Below are positions 15,465 through 24,552 of a DNA stretch of 40,046 nt, one piece after another. The stretch comes from Flavobacterium sp. ACAM 123 (GTDB lineage: Bacteria > Bacteroidota > Bacteroidia > Flavobacteriales > Flavobacteriaceae). The translations under genes were made by a program, and so were the position numbers. Under the pieces are notes generated by a model, which worked only from the letters and a program-made list of their open reading frames with translations, made no database searches and had not been told where the DNA came from. Every line of letters starts with the position of its first letter. The first letter of the stretch is position 1. The stretch lies in contig NZ_AJXL01000026.1 in assembly GCF_000264055.1 (NCBI RefSeq), positions 1 to 40,046 on the forward strand, read 5' to 3'.

Positions 15465-17634
15465 TATCCTTTAGGCTTTGGGCGATGATATCATAAAAAT
15501 CTTCAGGAACGAACGGTTTTGTGATAACATCATTCATTCCAAAGGATAGTAACAAGTCTCTGTTTTCATATAAAGAAATCGCTGTTAAAGCTATGATAGG
15601 GGTATTGCTATCAAATTCCCTGATGCGTTGTGTGGCAATAGTTCCGTTTATTCCGGGTAGATGAACATCCATTAGAATTAAGTCGAAACTCTGACTTTTT
15701 GCAACTTCAATTGCATCTTCACCATTGCCGATCACTTTACAAGAAACTCCCTTGTTCTCAAGCATTTTCTTAGTGATCATTTGGTTTATTTTATTATCCT
15801 CAACCAGTAATATATTACGGCCTTTTAAAATCGATTTATTATGAGTTAGGGGTTTCTTCTCAATTGGAACTTGATTTTCATTTACTTTAAATTCTAATTC
15901 AAATGAGAATTTAGAGCCTTTCGCTACTGTACTTTCGAGGTTGATTTGCCCACCCATAAGCTTTATTAATTTTTTCACAATGGTCAGGCCTAAACCGGTT
16001 CCTCCATATTTCCGGTTTATTTCCACTGATCCTTGTGAAAAACTTTCAAAAACCGTTGCTAATTTATCTTTAGGAATACCTATGCCTGTGTCAATTATTG
16101 CAAAAGATAGGATTGCGTTCCCATCTTGCAAGGAGACTAATTTGGTTATTGTGGCAACATTTCCATCCTTGGTGAATTTTAATGCATTGTTAACAAGATT
16201 CATGAAAATTTGAGACAACTTTGTTGGATCTCCCATCAAATTATCGGGTATGTTTGGGTCAATTTCTAATACAAAGCTATTGTTGTTTTTTGTGGCGATC
16301 TCTTTTAAGGAGTTCTGAATGTTTTCCAATAACTCTTTGAGGTTGAAATTGATGTTTTCGACTTCCACCTTGTTGGACTCTATCTTATTTATTTCTAGAA
16401 TTTCGTTAATAAAAGTGGTTAGATAATTTCCAGAAAATTTGAGTGAAGAGAGATAATGCAGCTGCGATTTTTTAGGGTTTTCTTCCAGTAACAAATGAGT
16501 TATCCCATTAATTGCGTTCAAAGGAGTTCTCAATTCATGACTCACGGTTGATAGAAAGTCAGCCCTTGCCTGTGAAGCTTTTTCTACTTTTTCCTTTGCT
16601 ATAATTAACTCGTTGTTTTTCTCATGTAATAATAAATTGGATTTATTTCTATTGATGTTGTTTTTATATAAAGACAAACTCAAGAGAGATAAAATGGAGA
16701 TTAATGCAAGTGCCAGTATGTTAATAAGCTTAGAGAATTTATTGTTTCTTTCTTTCTCAATATTTTGTAGCTTGGATTTTTCTATTTTTTTTAATCGTTG
16801 AGCTTCCTTGAAATTATCATAATCATCAATGCCAAGTTTTTCATTGTTTGCAATCTCGATACTTTGTTTTAAATTCAGATGCTGTTGCAAAAAGGAGTAA
16901 GCAGTGCTTCTTTCCAAAATACTATCGTAAACGGAACTTAGTGCCAAAAAAATATTCGATTTTTGCTTCAGATTTTTATTTTTAGCATTCAAGGCCAAAG
17001 CCTTATTATAATAGTTTAACGCTAAATTGTATCTGTTGTTTATCTCTTCAATAAGACCAATTTGATATAATGCCTCTGCTTTAGTATCTAAGGAAGTTAG
17101 ACTGTCCGATTTTGATATCACCATATTAAAGCAATATGATGCGGCATTGTAATTGCCGTTGGCTTTGTAGATTATACCCTTTTGAAGGTTGATTAAATCA
17201 GCGTCGGGATCTATATTTAATGCTTTATAAATAGCCAATGCTTTATTAAGAGATGCTTCCGCAGCTTTGTAATTTTTTTTTCCTGTATTGGAAAGGCTGA
17301 GATAATAATAGCTGTTGGCAGTTTGGGGTGTAGGTTTTAAATTTTCGAATAAAGAAATACTTTCGGTAAAACTTTCTCTTGCATCGTTGTATTTATCAAG
17401 TTCGTAATAAATTTTACCTAAATTATAATATTGGATGGCTTGGTCTTCGGTTTTACCATTTTTGTCGCAATAATTTATTGCTTTCTGAGTAAAATGCAGC
17501 GCATCTTTATATTTATCTGTCGAAATATTAGAATTTGCCAGGTTGGTATAATAGACAATGCTATCACTACTCTCTTTTTTTTGGGAGTAGAGAAGTGAAG
17601 TAATAAAAAACACAAAAACCAAAAGGTATCTCAT
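15439..17634 (-). CDS. Hybrid histidine kinase with TPR sensor domain
   Basis: A 731-residue signalling kinase. A signal peptide (about 1-18) is followed by roughly six TPR-like repeats (about 25-250), presumably periplasmic. Then come a short coiled coil, one membrane helix near 302-323 (rich in Leu/Ile/Ser), and a second coiled coil. The HisKA domain has phospho-accepting His366 in VSHELRTP. The HATPase has its N box NLVNNALKFT, DTGIGIP and GGTGLGL. A C-terminal receiver domain carries Asp656 in LMDVHLPG, with the acidic pair in LLVEDN and the KPF lysine. All catalytic motifs look intact. No DNA-binding output or response regulator is adjacent. It starts 25 bases after gap on the same strand, so it may be cotranscribed. 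Stimulus unknown. Confidence 0.92.
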   Translation of the reverse strand: MRYLLVFVFFITSLLYSQKKESSDSIVYYTNLANSNISTDKYKDALHFTQKAINYCDKNGKTEDQAIQYYNLGKIYYELDKYNDARESFTESISLFENLKPTPQTANSYYYLSLSNTGKKNYKAAEASLNKALAIYKALNIDPDADLINLQKGIIYKANGNYNAASYCFNMVISKSDSLTSLDTKAEALYQIGLIEEINNRYNLALNYYNKALALNAKNKNLKQKSNIFLALSSVYDSILERSTAYSFLQQHLNLKQSIEIANNEKLGIDDYDNFKEAQRLKKIEKSKLQNIEKERNNKFSKLINILALALISILSLLSLSLYKNNINRNKSNLLLHEKNNELIIAKEKVEKASQARADFLSTVSHELRTPLNAINGITHLLLEENPKKSQLHYLSSLKFSGNYLTTFINEILEINKIESNKVEVENINFNLKELLENIQNSLKEIATKNNNSFVLEIDPNIPDNLMGDPTKLSQIFMNLVNNALKFTKDGNVATITKLVSLQDGNAILSFAIIDTGIGIPKDKLATVFESFSQGSVEINRKYGGTGLGLTIVKKLIKLMGGQINLESTVAKGSKFSFELEFKVNENQVPIEKKPLTHNKSILKGRNILLVEDNKINQMITKKMLENKGVSCKVIGNGEDAIEVAKSQSFDLILMDVHLPGINGTIATQRIREFDSNTPIIALTAISLYENRDLLLSFGMNDVITKPFVPEDFYDIIAQSLKDISTSKSTL

Positions 17635-17659
17635 TTGTTGTTTATTTATCTCAGCAGGT

Positions 17660-18655
17660 TTATTTTACTGTCAACAGAATTAAATCTATTATTCTTGATG
17701 AATATCCTATTTCGTTGTCATACCATCCCACCACTTTAACCATTTTATCGATTACGGAAGTCAGTTGTGCATCAAATACACACGAATTTCTGTTTCCAAT
17801 AATGTCCACTGAAACTATTGGGTCTTCTGTGTAATCTAAAATACCTTTCAAATTATGTTGGGCAGCGTATTTAAAGGCTTCATTTATTTCATTTATTGTA
17901 ACGGCGCGCTTTACATTGAATGTAATGTCCGTTAACGATCCGTCAGGAACGGGTACACGAATACCACAACCGCCTATTTTGCCATCTAATATAGGGAAAA
18001 TTTTCGTTAATGCTTTAGCTGCTCCGGTAGTAGTTGGAACAATAGACTGGCTCGCCCCTCGTGCCCTACGTAGATCTTTATGTGGTTGATCGTGGAGGCT
18101 TTGGTCTGTCGTATACGAGTGAATCGTAGTGATATACGCTTCTTTGATACCGCATAAGTCGTCAATTACCTTCATCATAGGTGCTGCATTATTCGTTGTG
18201 CAGCTGGCATTAGAAATAATAGTTTCTGAACCGTCCAGTATATGATCGTTTACGCCTATAACAACAGTCTTTATATTGTCTACCTCAGAAGGAGCTGATA
18301 GGATCACTTTCTTGGCTCCTGCTACTACATGCGCATTCAACTCTTCAAAAGTTTTGTATTTTCCAGTAGCCTCGATTACATAATCGATGCTTAGATTTCT
18401 CCAAGGTAAATTTAAAATTTCTCTCTCATGAAAAAATAGAAAATGTTCCTCTTCTACAAGAATTCCTTTCTCATCTGCGCTTACCTTGTAAGGTAAAACA
18501 CCGTGAATACTATCGTATTTTAATAAATGGGCCATTGTTTTTTTATCGGCTAGATCATTTATGGCAACGACTTCAATTGTAGGGTGGTTTAAAAGTAATC
18601 GAAATAGATTCCGACCAATTCTTCCAAAACCATTAATGGCAATTTTTGTTTTCAA
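17660..18655 (-). CDS. gap: Glyceraldehyde-3-phosphate dehydrogenase
   Basis: Oxidises glyceraldehyde-3-phosphate with NAD and phosphate to 1,3-bisphosphoglycerate in glycolysis or gluconeogenesis. 331 residues, a normal class I length. NAD fold GFGRIGRN (9-16), Asp34 in AINDLAD favours NAD over NADP, catalytic Cys152 in SNASCTTN, and His179 in TIHSYT. The start is a TTG at 18655: there is no ATG between it and the in-frame stop just upstream, and MKTKIAINGFGR is the expected N-terminus. A perfect 11-bp hairpin ends five bases before this weak start, and a competing hairpin overlaps it, so initiation may be controlled in the RNA. The hybrid kinase gene follows after 25 bases. Confidence 0.95.
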   Translation of the reverse strand: MKTKIAINGFGRIGRNLFRLLLNHPTIEVVAINDLADKKTMAHLLKYDSIHGVLPYKVSADEKGILVEEEHFLFFHEREILNLPWRNLSIDYVIEATGKYKTFEELNAHVVAGAKKVILSAPSEVDNIKTVVIGVNDHILDGSETIISNASCTTNNAAPMMKVIDDLCGIKEAYITTIHSYTTDQSLHDQPHKDLRRARGASQSIVPTTTGAAKALTKIFPILDGKIGGCGIRVPVPDGSLTDITFNVKRAVTINEINEAFKYAAQHNLKGILDYTEDPIVSVDIIGNRNSCVFDAQLTSVIDKMVKVVGWYDNEIGYSSRIIDLILLTVK

Positions 18656-18660
18656 TATTT

Positions 18661-18708
18661 TTGTTTAAACGTTTAGGTATTTAATCGTTTAAACAAATAA
18701 GCGATTAA
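18661..18708 (-). promoter_or_regulatory. Two overlapping inverted repeats in the gap leader
   Basis: Repeat A: TTGTTTAAACG (18661-18671) with CGTTTAAACAA (18686-18696), 11 bp perfect, 14-base spacer. Repeat B: TTAATCG (18681-18687) with CGATTAA (18702-18708), 7 bp. One arm of B overlaps one arm of A, so in RNA they exclude each other. Each arm of A also contains the 8-bp palindrome GTTTAAAC, so a protein operator is the other reading. A ends five bases before the TTG start of gap. Confidence 0.6.
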
Positions 18709-18722
18709 CTTTATTAACTTTT

Positions 18723-19592
18723 TTATAAAATGTGTTTCGCCGCTTTATAGGAGGAACGAACTAGTGGACCACTTTCTACGTGGCGGAATCCTAATTCCAA
18801 TCCGTATTTTTCATAGATGGCAAATTGATCCGGTGTGATAAATTCTTTTACCGGTAAATGTTTTTTACTAGGCTGCAGGTATTGACCTATTGTTACCACA
18901 TCTACATTTACATCACGCAGGTCTCTCATTGTTTGGAAAACTTCTTCTTCTTTTTCTCCAAGACCAAGCATAATTCCGGATTTTGTTCTATTGATTCCCT
19001 TTTCTTTCAAGTATCTTAAAACTTCTAAGCTACGGTCATATTTTGCTTGAATACGTACTTCACGAGTTAGCCTGCGCACTGTTTCCATATTATGGGAAAC
19101 TACTTCAGGGTTAGCTTCGATGATACGGTCTATGTTTCTTTCGATGCCTTGAAAATCAGGAATTAAGGTTTCCAGAGTTGTGTTTGGATTCATTCTGCGA
19201 ATTGCTTTTACGGTTTCTATCCAAATAATTGAACCTCCATCTTTCAGATCGTCTCTATCCACACTGGTAATTACAGCATGTTTGATATTCATTATTTTTA
19301 TAGAACGCCCTACTTTTTCAGGTTCGTCCCAATCTACAGTTTCGGGTCTTCCGGTTTTTACACCACAAAAACCACAAGAACGCGTACAGGTGTTTCCTAA
19401 AATCATAAAAGTAGCAGTGCCTTCTCCCCAGCATTCGCCCATATTTGGACAGCTTCCTGACGCGCAAATTGTATTCAAACTATATTTGTCCACTAAGCTA
19501 CGAAGTTCCGTGTATTTTTTTCCTATCGGTAGTTTTACCTTCAACCATTTTGGTTTTGCAACAGGTAAAGTATTTTCTAAAACAGTTTCCAT
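18723..19592 (-). CDS. lipA: Lipoyl synthase
   Basis: Radical-SAM enzyme that inserts two sulfurs into octanoyl groups on lipoyl domains, completing lipoate on pyruvate and related dehydrogenases. 289 residues. The auxiliary iron-sulfur cluster motif is Cys43, Cys48, Cys54 ([12 protein letters not shown]); the radical-SAM motif is Cys69, Cys73, Cys76 (CTRSCGFC); the closing RSSY motif, whose Ser ligates the auxiliary cluster, is present near the C-terminus (VRSSYKA). No lipB is adjacent in this window. It has its own promoter element, and gap follows in the same direction after 67 bases containing paired inverted repeats. Confidence 0.97.
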   Translation of the reverse strand: METVLENTLPVAKPKWLKVKLPIGKKYTELRSLVDKYSLNTICASGSCPNMGECWGEGTATFMILGNTCTRSCGFCGVKTGRPETVDWDEPEKVGRSIKIMNIKHAVITSVDRDDLKDGGSIIWIETVKAIRRMNPNTTLETLIPDFQGIERNIDRIIEANPEVVSHNMETVRRLTREVRIQAKYDRSLEVLRYLKEKGINRTKSGIMLGLGEKEEEVFQTMRDLRDVNVDVVTIGQYLQPSKKHLPVKEFITPDQFAIYEKYGLELGFRHVESGPLVRSSYKAAKHIL

Positions 19593-19610
19593 AAATCATT
19601 TTTCAGATTA

Positions 19611-19618
19611 CAAAGATA
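19611..19618 (-). promoter_or_regulatory. lipA promoter -7 element
   Basis: On the minus strand it reads TATCTTTG, an exact TAnnTTTG match 18 bases before the lipA ATG. Confidence 0.5.
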
Positions 19619-19621
19619 AGC

Positions 19622-19890
19622 AATGTTGATTTAAAATAGGGTGTTTCTATCATCAAGCTTCAGGATGTATTTGTTAAGAAAATACAGCAGCGCTTTTCTA
19701 ACGGTTTTAAATACTATGAGGTTCACTGCATGGGCAACAATTGGTGTTTTGTAGCTTTTGTCCAGGGCAACGAAGGTGCTTTTTTAATTGATTAAAAATC
19801 CATTTGAAAACGCAGGGCTTCCTAACGATATGAGTAAGTGAGTTTGTATAATGGCACTATTTTTTAGATTTTAAATTCCGTTTTCTTTAT
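19622..19890. other. Gene-free stretch upstream of lipA
   Basis: About 270 bases without a start-to-stop frame of note. I translated parts of both strands and saw only short stop-broken peptides with no recognisable family. Together with the lipA promoter and the terminator at 19891-19921 it fills the gap between lipA and the TonB-like gene. Confidence 0.4.
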
Positions 19891-19921
19891 AAAAACAAAG
19901 CAGAATCCTTAGATTCTGCTT
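19891..19921 (-). terminator. Intrinsic terminator after the TonB-like gene
   Basis: Perfect 10-bp stem AAGCAGAATC (19898-19907) / GATTCTGCTT (19912-19921) with a 4-base loop. On the minus strand it is followed by a U-rich tract (complement of 19891-19896). Confidence 0.88.
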
Positions 19922-19933
19922 CGCTGTTTTATT

Positions 19934-20761
19934 TTAATTCATTTGAACGATAATGGGCAAGTGGTAAGAGGTACGTACTGCCATGGAGCCTATCATACCG
20001 GGAATCCATTTTGTTTTTATAGATTTTAACACTCGAACTGCTTCATTACCTAGTCCGTAACCTGGATCATTTTTTACTTTTATTTCGGTCATACTGCCGT
20101 CTTTTTCAACTACAAAAGAAACATAAATGCGGATGCTTCTTTCTCCACTTATTTCAGAGCTTTCAAAATTTTTCCCAATGTAACCGTAGAATTTAGCAAT
20201 TCCTCCAGGGAATTCAGGAAGGTTGTCTAAGAGTGCACTTGTTACAACTGTGTTGCCGTAATTAGCGAGTACCGGTGTTGGACTTCCTGCTCCTTGCGAT
20301 GTAGCGAGATTTGTGCCATTAGCTATTACCCTATCATCGCTATCAGGTTTTGCAGTTGAAATTTCGATGTTTGTTGCAATATCAGTAGTAGCTTGTGACG
20401 CTGCTACAACTGTAAGATTTTTAATTTTTTTTTGTGCAATGATGACTGCCGATTTTTGCTCGATTACCTTAGATAAAACTGGTTTTTCAATCTTTTTAAT
20501 TTCATTAGGGAAAATTTTAGTCACTGTAATAATTTGATCCATACTGTCAGCAAGTAGTGCAGGTGTGGTTTTTACAGGACTAATCAGACTTAAAATTCCT
20601 GGAATGCTTAGAAGTGAAGCGCATAATAGCAAACCCATAAAAAGTGCAAATAAAGAAGTTTTAGCACTCTCTTGACGCAATTGATATGCCCCGTACTCTT
20701 TGTTTTTGTTCTCGAAAACTAGATTCATCCAGTTGGCTTCGTAAAGGCTTAGTTTTGACAT
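19934..20761 (-). CDS. TonB-like energy transducer
   Basis: A 275-residue inner-membrane protein likely to couple proton-motive force to outer-membrane receptors. The N-terminal cytoplasmic segment (1-35) includes LVFENKNKEYGAYQLRQ, a stretch I recognise from Bacteroidetes TonB proteins. Next come a single membrane helix (about 37-60), a long periplasmic linker (about 60-180) rich in Ala/Thr/Ser, and a C-terminal TonB fold (about 185-275) with YVSFVVEKDGSMTEI and a final mixed sheet. No exbB or exbD lies nearby, so it must borrow the motor complex from elsewhere. The neighbour upstream is an ECF sigma factor, but the 179-base gap gives no clear operon signal. Confidence 0.85.
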   Translation of the reverse strand: MSKLSLYEANWMNLVFENKNKEYGAYQLRQESAKTSLFALFMGLLLCASLLSIPGILSLISPVKTTPALLADSMDQIITVTKIFPNEIKKIEKPVLSKVIEQKSAVIIAQKKIKNLTVVAASQATTDIATNIEISTAKPDSDDRVIANGTNLATSQGAGSPTPVLANYGNTVVTSALLDNLPEFPGGIAKFYGYIGKNFESSEISGERSIRIYVSFVVEKDGSMTEIKVKNDPGYGLGNEAVRVLKSIKTKWIPGMIGSMAVRTSYHLPIIVQMN

Positions 20762-20940
20762 AATTCATGGATTTAAGGTTAAGTATCAGTTAAATCATAA
20801 GCCTATGCTATTTTAAGTAACAACGTAAATAACAAGAAATTTAGTATGTCTGGTATCGATTATTTTTGCGGGGAAATCGGATGAGCAAAAAAAGGAATGG
20901 GTTGGGGATGTTCTTTCGGATAATCGAATCCGAATGTTAA

Positions 20941-21492
20941 TTATCGCTTGTCTCGAATAATTTCCGCCAATAATTTTTTAGCGCGAAGGAGTTTAATTTT
21001 GACGTTGCTCAAAGGTTCATCAATTTTATTGGCAATTTGCTGGTAGCTCATTTCTTGGAAATAACGCAATTGGATTACTTCTTGGTAATGGGGTTTCAGC
21101 TCTTTTATGAAGCGCAAGAGCTGAGAAAGATTTTGTTCTGTTATCAGTTCATCTTCTTTGGAAGGGGTAGTGTCAGCAATATTATATGCTTTTTGGTCTT
21201 CCTTGTCTGTAATCTCTACAAAGAGACTGGATTTTTTTTTGCGTAGCAAGTCAATATGTACATTTTTGGCAATACTGATTAGCCAAGTGTTAAACTGGAA
21301 TTCAGGATTATACATTGCAATCTTATCAAAAGCTTTTGAAAACGTTTCTATAGCAATATCTTCAGCACTGGCCTCATTTTCGGTCCGTTTCAACATGAAG
21401 CCATACACTTCATTCCAATAGTGATTCAATAAAAAGGTAAAGGCCGCTTGATCGCCTTTTTTTGCTTTTTCGATTTGATTATTTATTTCCAC
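20941..21492 (-). CDS. ECF-type RNA polymerase sigma factor
   Basis: A 183-residue sigma-70 family factor with region 2 (about 10-85: FTFLLNHYWNEVYGFML, then a DIAIETFSKAF helix and FNTWLISIAKN) and region 4 (about 125-180) with an LRYFQEMSYQQIA helix-turn-helix. The start is a GTG at 21492 inside the 3' end of the glycosyltransferase gene, overlapping its stop by ten bases, which points to translational coupling. No anti-sigma gene (FecR or RskA type) is adjacent, so it may be controlled by expression level rather than by a membrane partner. Target genes unknown. Confidence 0.92.
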   Translation of the reverse strand: MEINNQIEKAKKGDQAAFTFLLNHYWNEVYGFMLKRTENEASAEDIAIETFSKAFDKIAMYNPEFQFNTWLISIAKNVHIDLLRKKKSSLFVEITDKEDQKAYNIADTTPSKEDELITEQNLSQLLRFIKELKPHYQEVIQLRYFQEMSYQQIANKIDEPLSNVKIKLLRAKKLLAEIIRDKR

Positions 21493-22589
21493 TGTACCGG
21501 TTTTGAGAAAGTATTCAATATAAAGATATTGATTTGTGTGAATATAAGTATTAATTCAACAATAGGAAACCAATATTTTAAATCATTCTCCTTTAATTTA
21601 CCTGCTGAAAAAGCAACAATAATCCAAACAGCTGTGTATCTGGCAACAATTAAACCCAATACTAAGATCCACCTAAATTGAAATGATAACAAGATAATAG
21701 GCAGTACAAGAAATAATAATTGGGAACAATAGAAAAGTCCTAATTGTACTTTATCTAAGGTGTTATAATAGTTTGCCGTGGCAACATGTCTTCTTTTTTG
21801 GATAAGCCAATCTTTGTATTTATTTTTTGGTTTAGAATACGTGAAGCTTTCTGGAGTATAAGCAATAGTGGTGTTTTTTGCTGTTGCAGCTTCGTTAATA
21901 AATAAATCGTCATCTCCAGAGCGTACTTGAATGTGATTTATAAACCCGTTTACATTAAAAAACTCTTCTTTTTTGTAGGCTAAATTTCTACCTACGCCCA
22001 TGTAAGGGTGTCCTGCTTTTGCCCAAGAGAAATATTGTATTGCAGTGAGTAAAGTCTCAAAACGAATTAATTTGTTAAGAAAAGAGTTGGCTATTTTTTC
22101 GTATCCTCCATATCCCAAAACAATGGTTTTCTGCATGGTAAATTGAGAACTCATCGCTGTTATCCATTCTTTTGAAGTAGGGTAACAATCGGCATCAGTA
22201 AATAATAAATAGTCGTTTTTGGCAGATTTTATTCCTAAGGTCAATGCGTATTTTTTATTACCCCAAAAGGCCTCGTTATTTTTGACTTTTACCAAGCGGA
22301 CATTGGGGTATTTTTTTTCAAATCCCTCAAAGATATCCAACGTAGCATCGCTTGAGGCATCATCGATTAAGACAATTTCGAAATCGGGATAGTTTTGTTC
22401 AGCAAGAAGCGGAATAAAGTCGACCACGTTTTCCTCCTCGTTTTTGGCACAGACAATAACTGATATTGACAGTTTTTTTGGTGTTACTTTTTGTGCTTTT
22501 GCGAAAGCAAACCTCCCGAAAATTCCTAAATAATAAGAAAGCTGAATCGCAACGACAACAATAAAAAAGTAAAGAATTATTATAAGCAT
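21483..22589 (-). CDS. Membrane glycosyltransferase, family 2
   Basis: A 368-residue membrane-bound GT2 enzyme that probably transfers a sugar from a nucleotide donor to a lipid or surface polymer. An N-terminal membrane helix (1-22) is followed by the GT-A catalytic domain: SVIVCAKNEEENV, LIDDASSDAT, the metal-binding FTDADCYP, and a QKRRHVATANYY segment equivalent to the processive-type Q/RxxRW motif. Two or three C-terminal membrane helices follow (about 280-360). Its 3' end overlaps the sigma factor gene by ten bases. A good -7 element lies 30 bases before the ATG. Donor and acceptor cannot be told. Confidence 0.88.
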   Translation of the reverse strand: MLIIILYFFIVVVAIQLSYYLGIFGRFAFAKAQKVTPKKLSISVIVCAKNEEENVVDFIPLLAEQNYPDFEIVLIDDASSDATLDIFEGFEKKYPNVRLVKVKNNEAFWGNKKYALTLGIKSAKNDYLLFTDADCYPTSKEWITAMSSQFTMQKTIVLGYGGYEKIANSFLNKLIRFETLLTAIQYFSWAKAGHPYMGVGRNLAYKKEEFFNVNGFINHIQVRSGDDDLFINEAATAKNTTIAYTPESFTYSKPKNKYKDWLIQKRRHVATANYYNTLDKVQLGLFYCSQLLFLVLPIILLSFQFRWILVLGLIVARYTAVWIIVAFSAGKLKENDLKYWFPIVELILIFTQINIFILNTFSKPVQWK

Positions 22590-22618
22590 TTGAGTTTTAT
22601 ATGTTATTAAATCGAGCG

Positions 22619-22626
22619 CAAAGGTA
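22619..22626 (-). promoter_or_regulatory. Promoter -7 element of the glycosyltransferase-sigma pair
   Basis: On the minus strand TACCTTTG, an exact TAnnTTTG match, placed 29 bases before the ATG at 22589. Confidence 0.5.
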
Positions 22627-22689
22627 TGATAGAAGTAGTGATTATAAATTATAAATTATTGAATTTTTAAAATATAAACGAAGGCATAT

Positions 22690-23290
22690 TTTCGTCTCAT
22701 TTGCTAGTACGAGGGATTTATTATTCTTAGTATCTTTTGATTCGGAGATGATATTCTGGTAATTTTTATCATCTCGATTTTGATATAATTTTTTTGTCTC
22801 TCGGATTTCAGAAGTTTCAATTTAAAACGCTACAATTCCAAGAGTTGTATCACGGTTTTAGAGATAGACCTTCTACTCGAATGAATCTTAGATTTTGCTC
22901 CATATTTATCGCCTAGTCTTTTAGAGATGCTATAACAGTTCGTCCTTTGATAATTTTAATTCTGCTATAAAGTTGTACTGCTATATAATTCCAAGTAAGT
23001 ACGTTTTTCATGTTTGTATCATGAGGTCAAAATATAGAAATGTAGACCGAAAAAAACGAGTAATATTTGATCGTTTTTGGAGAAACTTTTCCATTGGAGG
23101 CTTTCTTTTGACGAGATGTTGATGCAAAATAGTTCTTCCGTCATTGTCAATGTCCAGTTATAACGGGATGTGGATTGCCAGTAGTTTACGTCCGTCTGAT
23201 TGATAAGGTTGCCAAAACTATTTGCTTGTAAAAAAGCGTGAATTTCATTTTGATTTCCGTTTTTGCAACGGTTTGGAACAGATACAGATT
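22690..23290 (-). pseudogene. Decayed PaiB-like FMN-binding negative transcriptional regulator
   Basis: The gap between murB and the GT2 gene has no intact frame, but the three minus-strand frames together spell a PaiB-family protein of about 200 residues in the right order. NEIHAFLQANSFGNLI lies near 23250-23200, IHIPL then a stop and LDIDNDGRTILHQH near 23170-23120, and SLQWKSFSKND near 23090-23060. LTWNYIAV follows near 22995-22975, then SLKD and LGDKY near 22920, VEGLS near 22870, and LYQNRDDKNYQNII near 22790-22745, with a final VLANE near 22700. The start codon is gone. Stops fall near 23160, 23020 and 22823, and at least three frame changes are needed. PaiB proteins bind flavin and in Bacillus repress sporulation and protease genes; here the gene is dead. 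Confidence 0.85.
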
Positions 23291-23355
23291 GATTTACTAC
23301 GTTAGATTAGTTATCGTAGACTTAGGAATCAAAATCATTACCTAGCAGTGAGGAT

Positions 23356-24369
23356 TTAAATTACATTTACTTCGGCTTCAATGTGGATGCCAAAGGTTTT
23401 AAAAATAGTTTCTTGAATATTTTTTGATACGTTTAGAATTTCCTGTCCTGTTGCATTTCCATAGTTCACTAAAACCAAGGCTTGATTTTCATGGATTCCT
23501 GCGTCGCCAAAGCGTTTTCCTTTAAAACCAGCCTGCTCTATCAGCCACCCTGCAGGTACTTTTACTTCAGTTTCTGAGACATTATAGTATTTCATTTCGG
23601 GAAATTGCTGATGTATTTTTTCGAAATCAGTTTTTAAAAGGATTGGATTTTTAAAAAAGCTACCGCTGTTGCCCAGTTTTTTAGGGTCGGGCAATTTACT
23701 TTTTCGAATGGCAATAACAGCATTACTTACTTCTTTTAGAGTAGGATTTACGATATTATACTTTGCTAATTCGTTCGTGATATCACCGTAAGCAGTATTG
23801 ATATTATGGTTTCGTTTTGTTAGTTTGAATAACACTGAAGTGATTATGTATTGGTTTTTTACTTCGTTTTTGAAGGTGCTTTCCCGGTATCCAAAATGGC
23901 ATTCTTCTTTGAGGAATGTTTTTAATTCTTGATTTACGGTGTTTAGAGCTTCACAGGAGACAAAAGTATCTTTTATTTCCGTTCCATATGCCCCGATATT
24001 TTGTACTGGAGTGGATCCTACATTGCCTGGAATTAGCGACATGTTTTCCAGTCCGCCAAAACCTTGGTCTATAGTCCAAAGTACAAATTCGTGCCAGTCT
24101 TCACCAGCTTGGCTTTCGACCCAAACATAATCTTCATTTTCAGCACTAATTTTTTTTCCTTTTAAATCAATGTGAATTACCAAGGCGTCAATATCTTTAG
24201 TTAACAGCATATTGCTACCACCTCCAAGTATAAATGTGTTCTCTGATTTGTTTTGTTCTAAAATGGTTGTCAATTCAGCGATGCTATGCACTGCTACAAA
24301 TTGTTTTGCTTTAGCTTCAATGCCAAAAGTATTATATTTTTTTAAAGAAAAATTAGATTGTATTTCCAT
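23356..24369 (-). CDS. murB: UDP-N-acetylenolpyruvoylglucosamine reductase
   Basis: NADPH- and FAD-dependent reduction of UDP-GlcNAc-enolpyruvate to UDP-MurNAc, the second committed step of peptidoglycan synthesis. 337 residues, the longer type I (E. coli-like) form. FAD-binding motifs are FILGGGSNMLL (about 44-54) and MSLIPGNVGSTPVQNIGAYG (about 105-124). The catalytic Ser lies in GNSGSFFKNP, and a C-terminal Glu (EAEVN) completes the proton relay. It has its own -7 element and does not appear to be in an operon with other cell-wall genes. Confidence 0.96.
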   Translation of the reverse strand: MEIQSNFSLKKYNTFGIEAKAKQFVAVHSIAELTTILEQNKSENTFILGGGSNMLLTKDIDALVIHIDLKGKKISAENEDYVWVESQAGEDWHEFVLWTIDQGFGGLENMSLIPGNVGSTPVQNIGAYGTEIKDTFVSCEALNTVNQELKTFLKEECHFGYRESTFKNEVKNQYIITSVLFKLTKRNHNINTAYGDITNELAKYNIVNPTLKEVSNAVIAIRKSKLPDPKKLGNSGSFFKNPILLKTDFEKIHQQFPEMKYYNVSETEVKVPAGWLIEQAGFKGKRFGDAGIHENQALVLVNYGNATGQEILNVSKNIQETIFKTFGIHIEAEVNVI

Positions 24370-24404
24370 GAAAGAAAGGACTTTTAAGTAATGAATTCCC
24401 AGTC

Positions 24405-24412
24405 CAAAAGTA
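24405..24412 (-). promoter_or_regulatory. murB promoter -7 element
   Basis: On the minus strand TACTTTTG, an exact TAnnTTTG match 35 bases before the ATG. Confidence 0.45.
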
Positions 24413-24552
24413 AGAATTAAAATTTATTTTTATCGCTTTTCATTCAGATATGCATCATAAATAATGGCATAATATAAGTTTTCGTTTTATTGTCTACTTT
24501 TTATAAATGATCCCCAATGGTAAATATAAATCTCTATTAATTTTACAAATAG

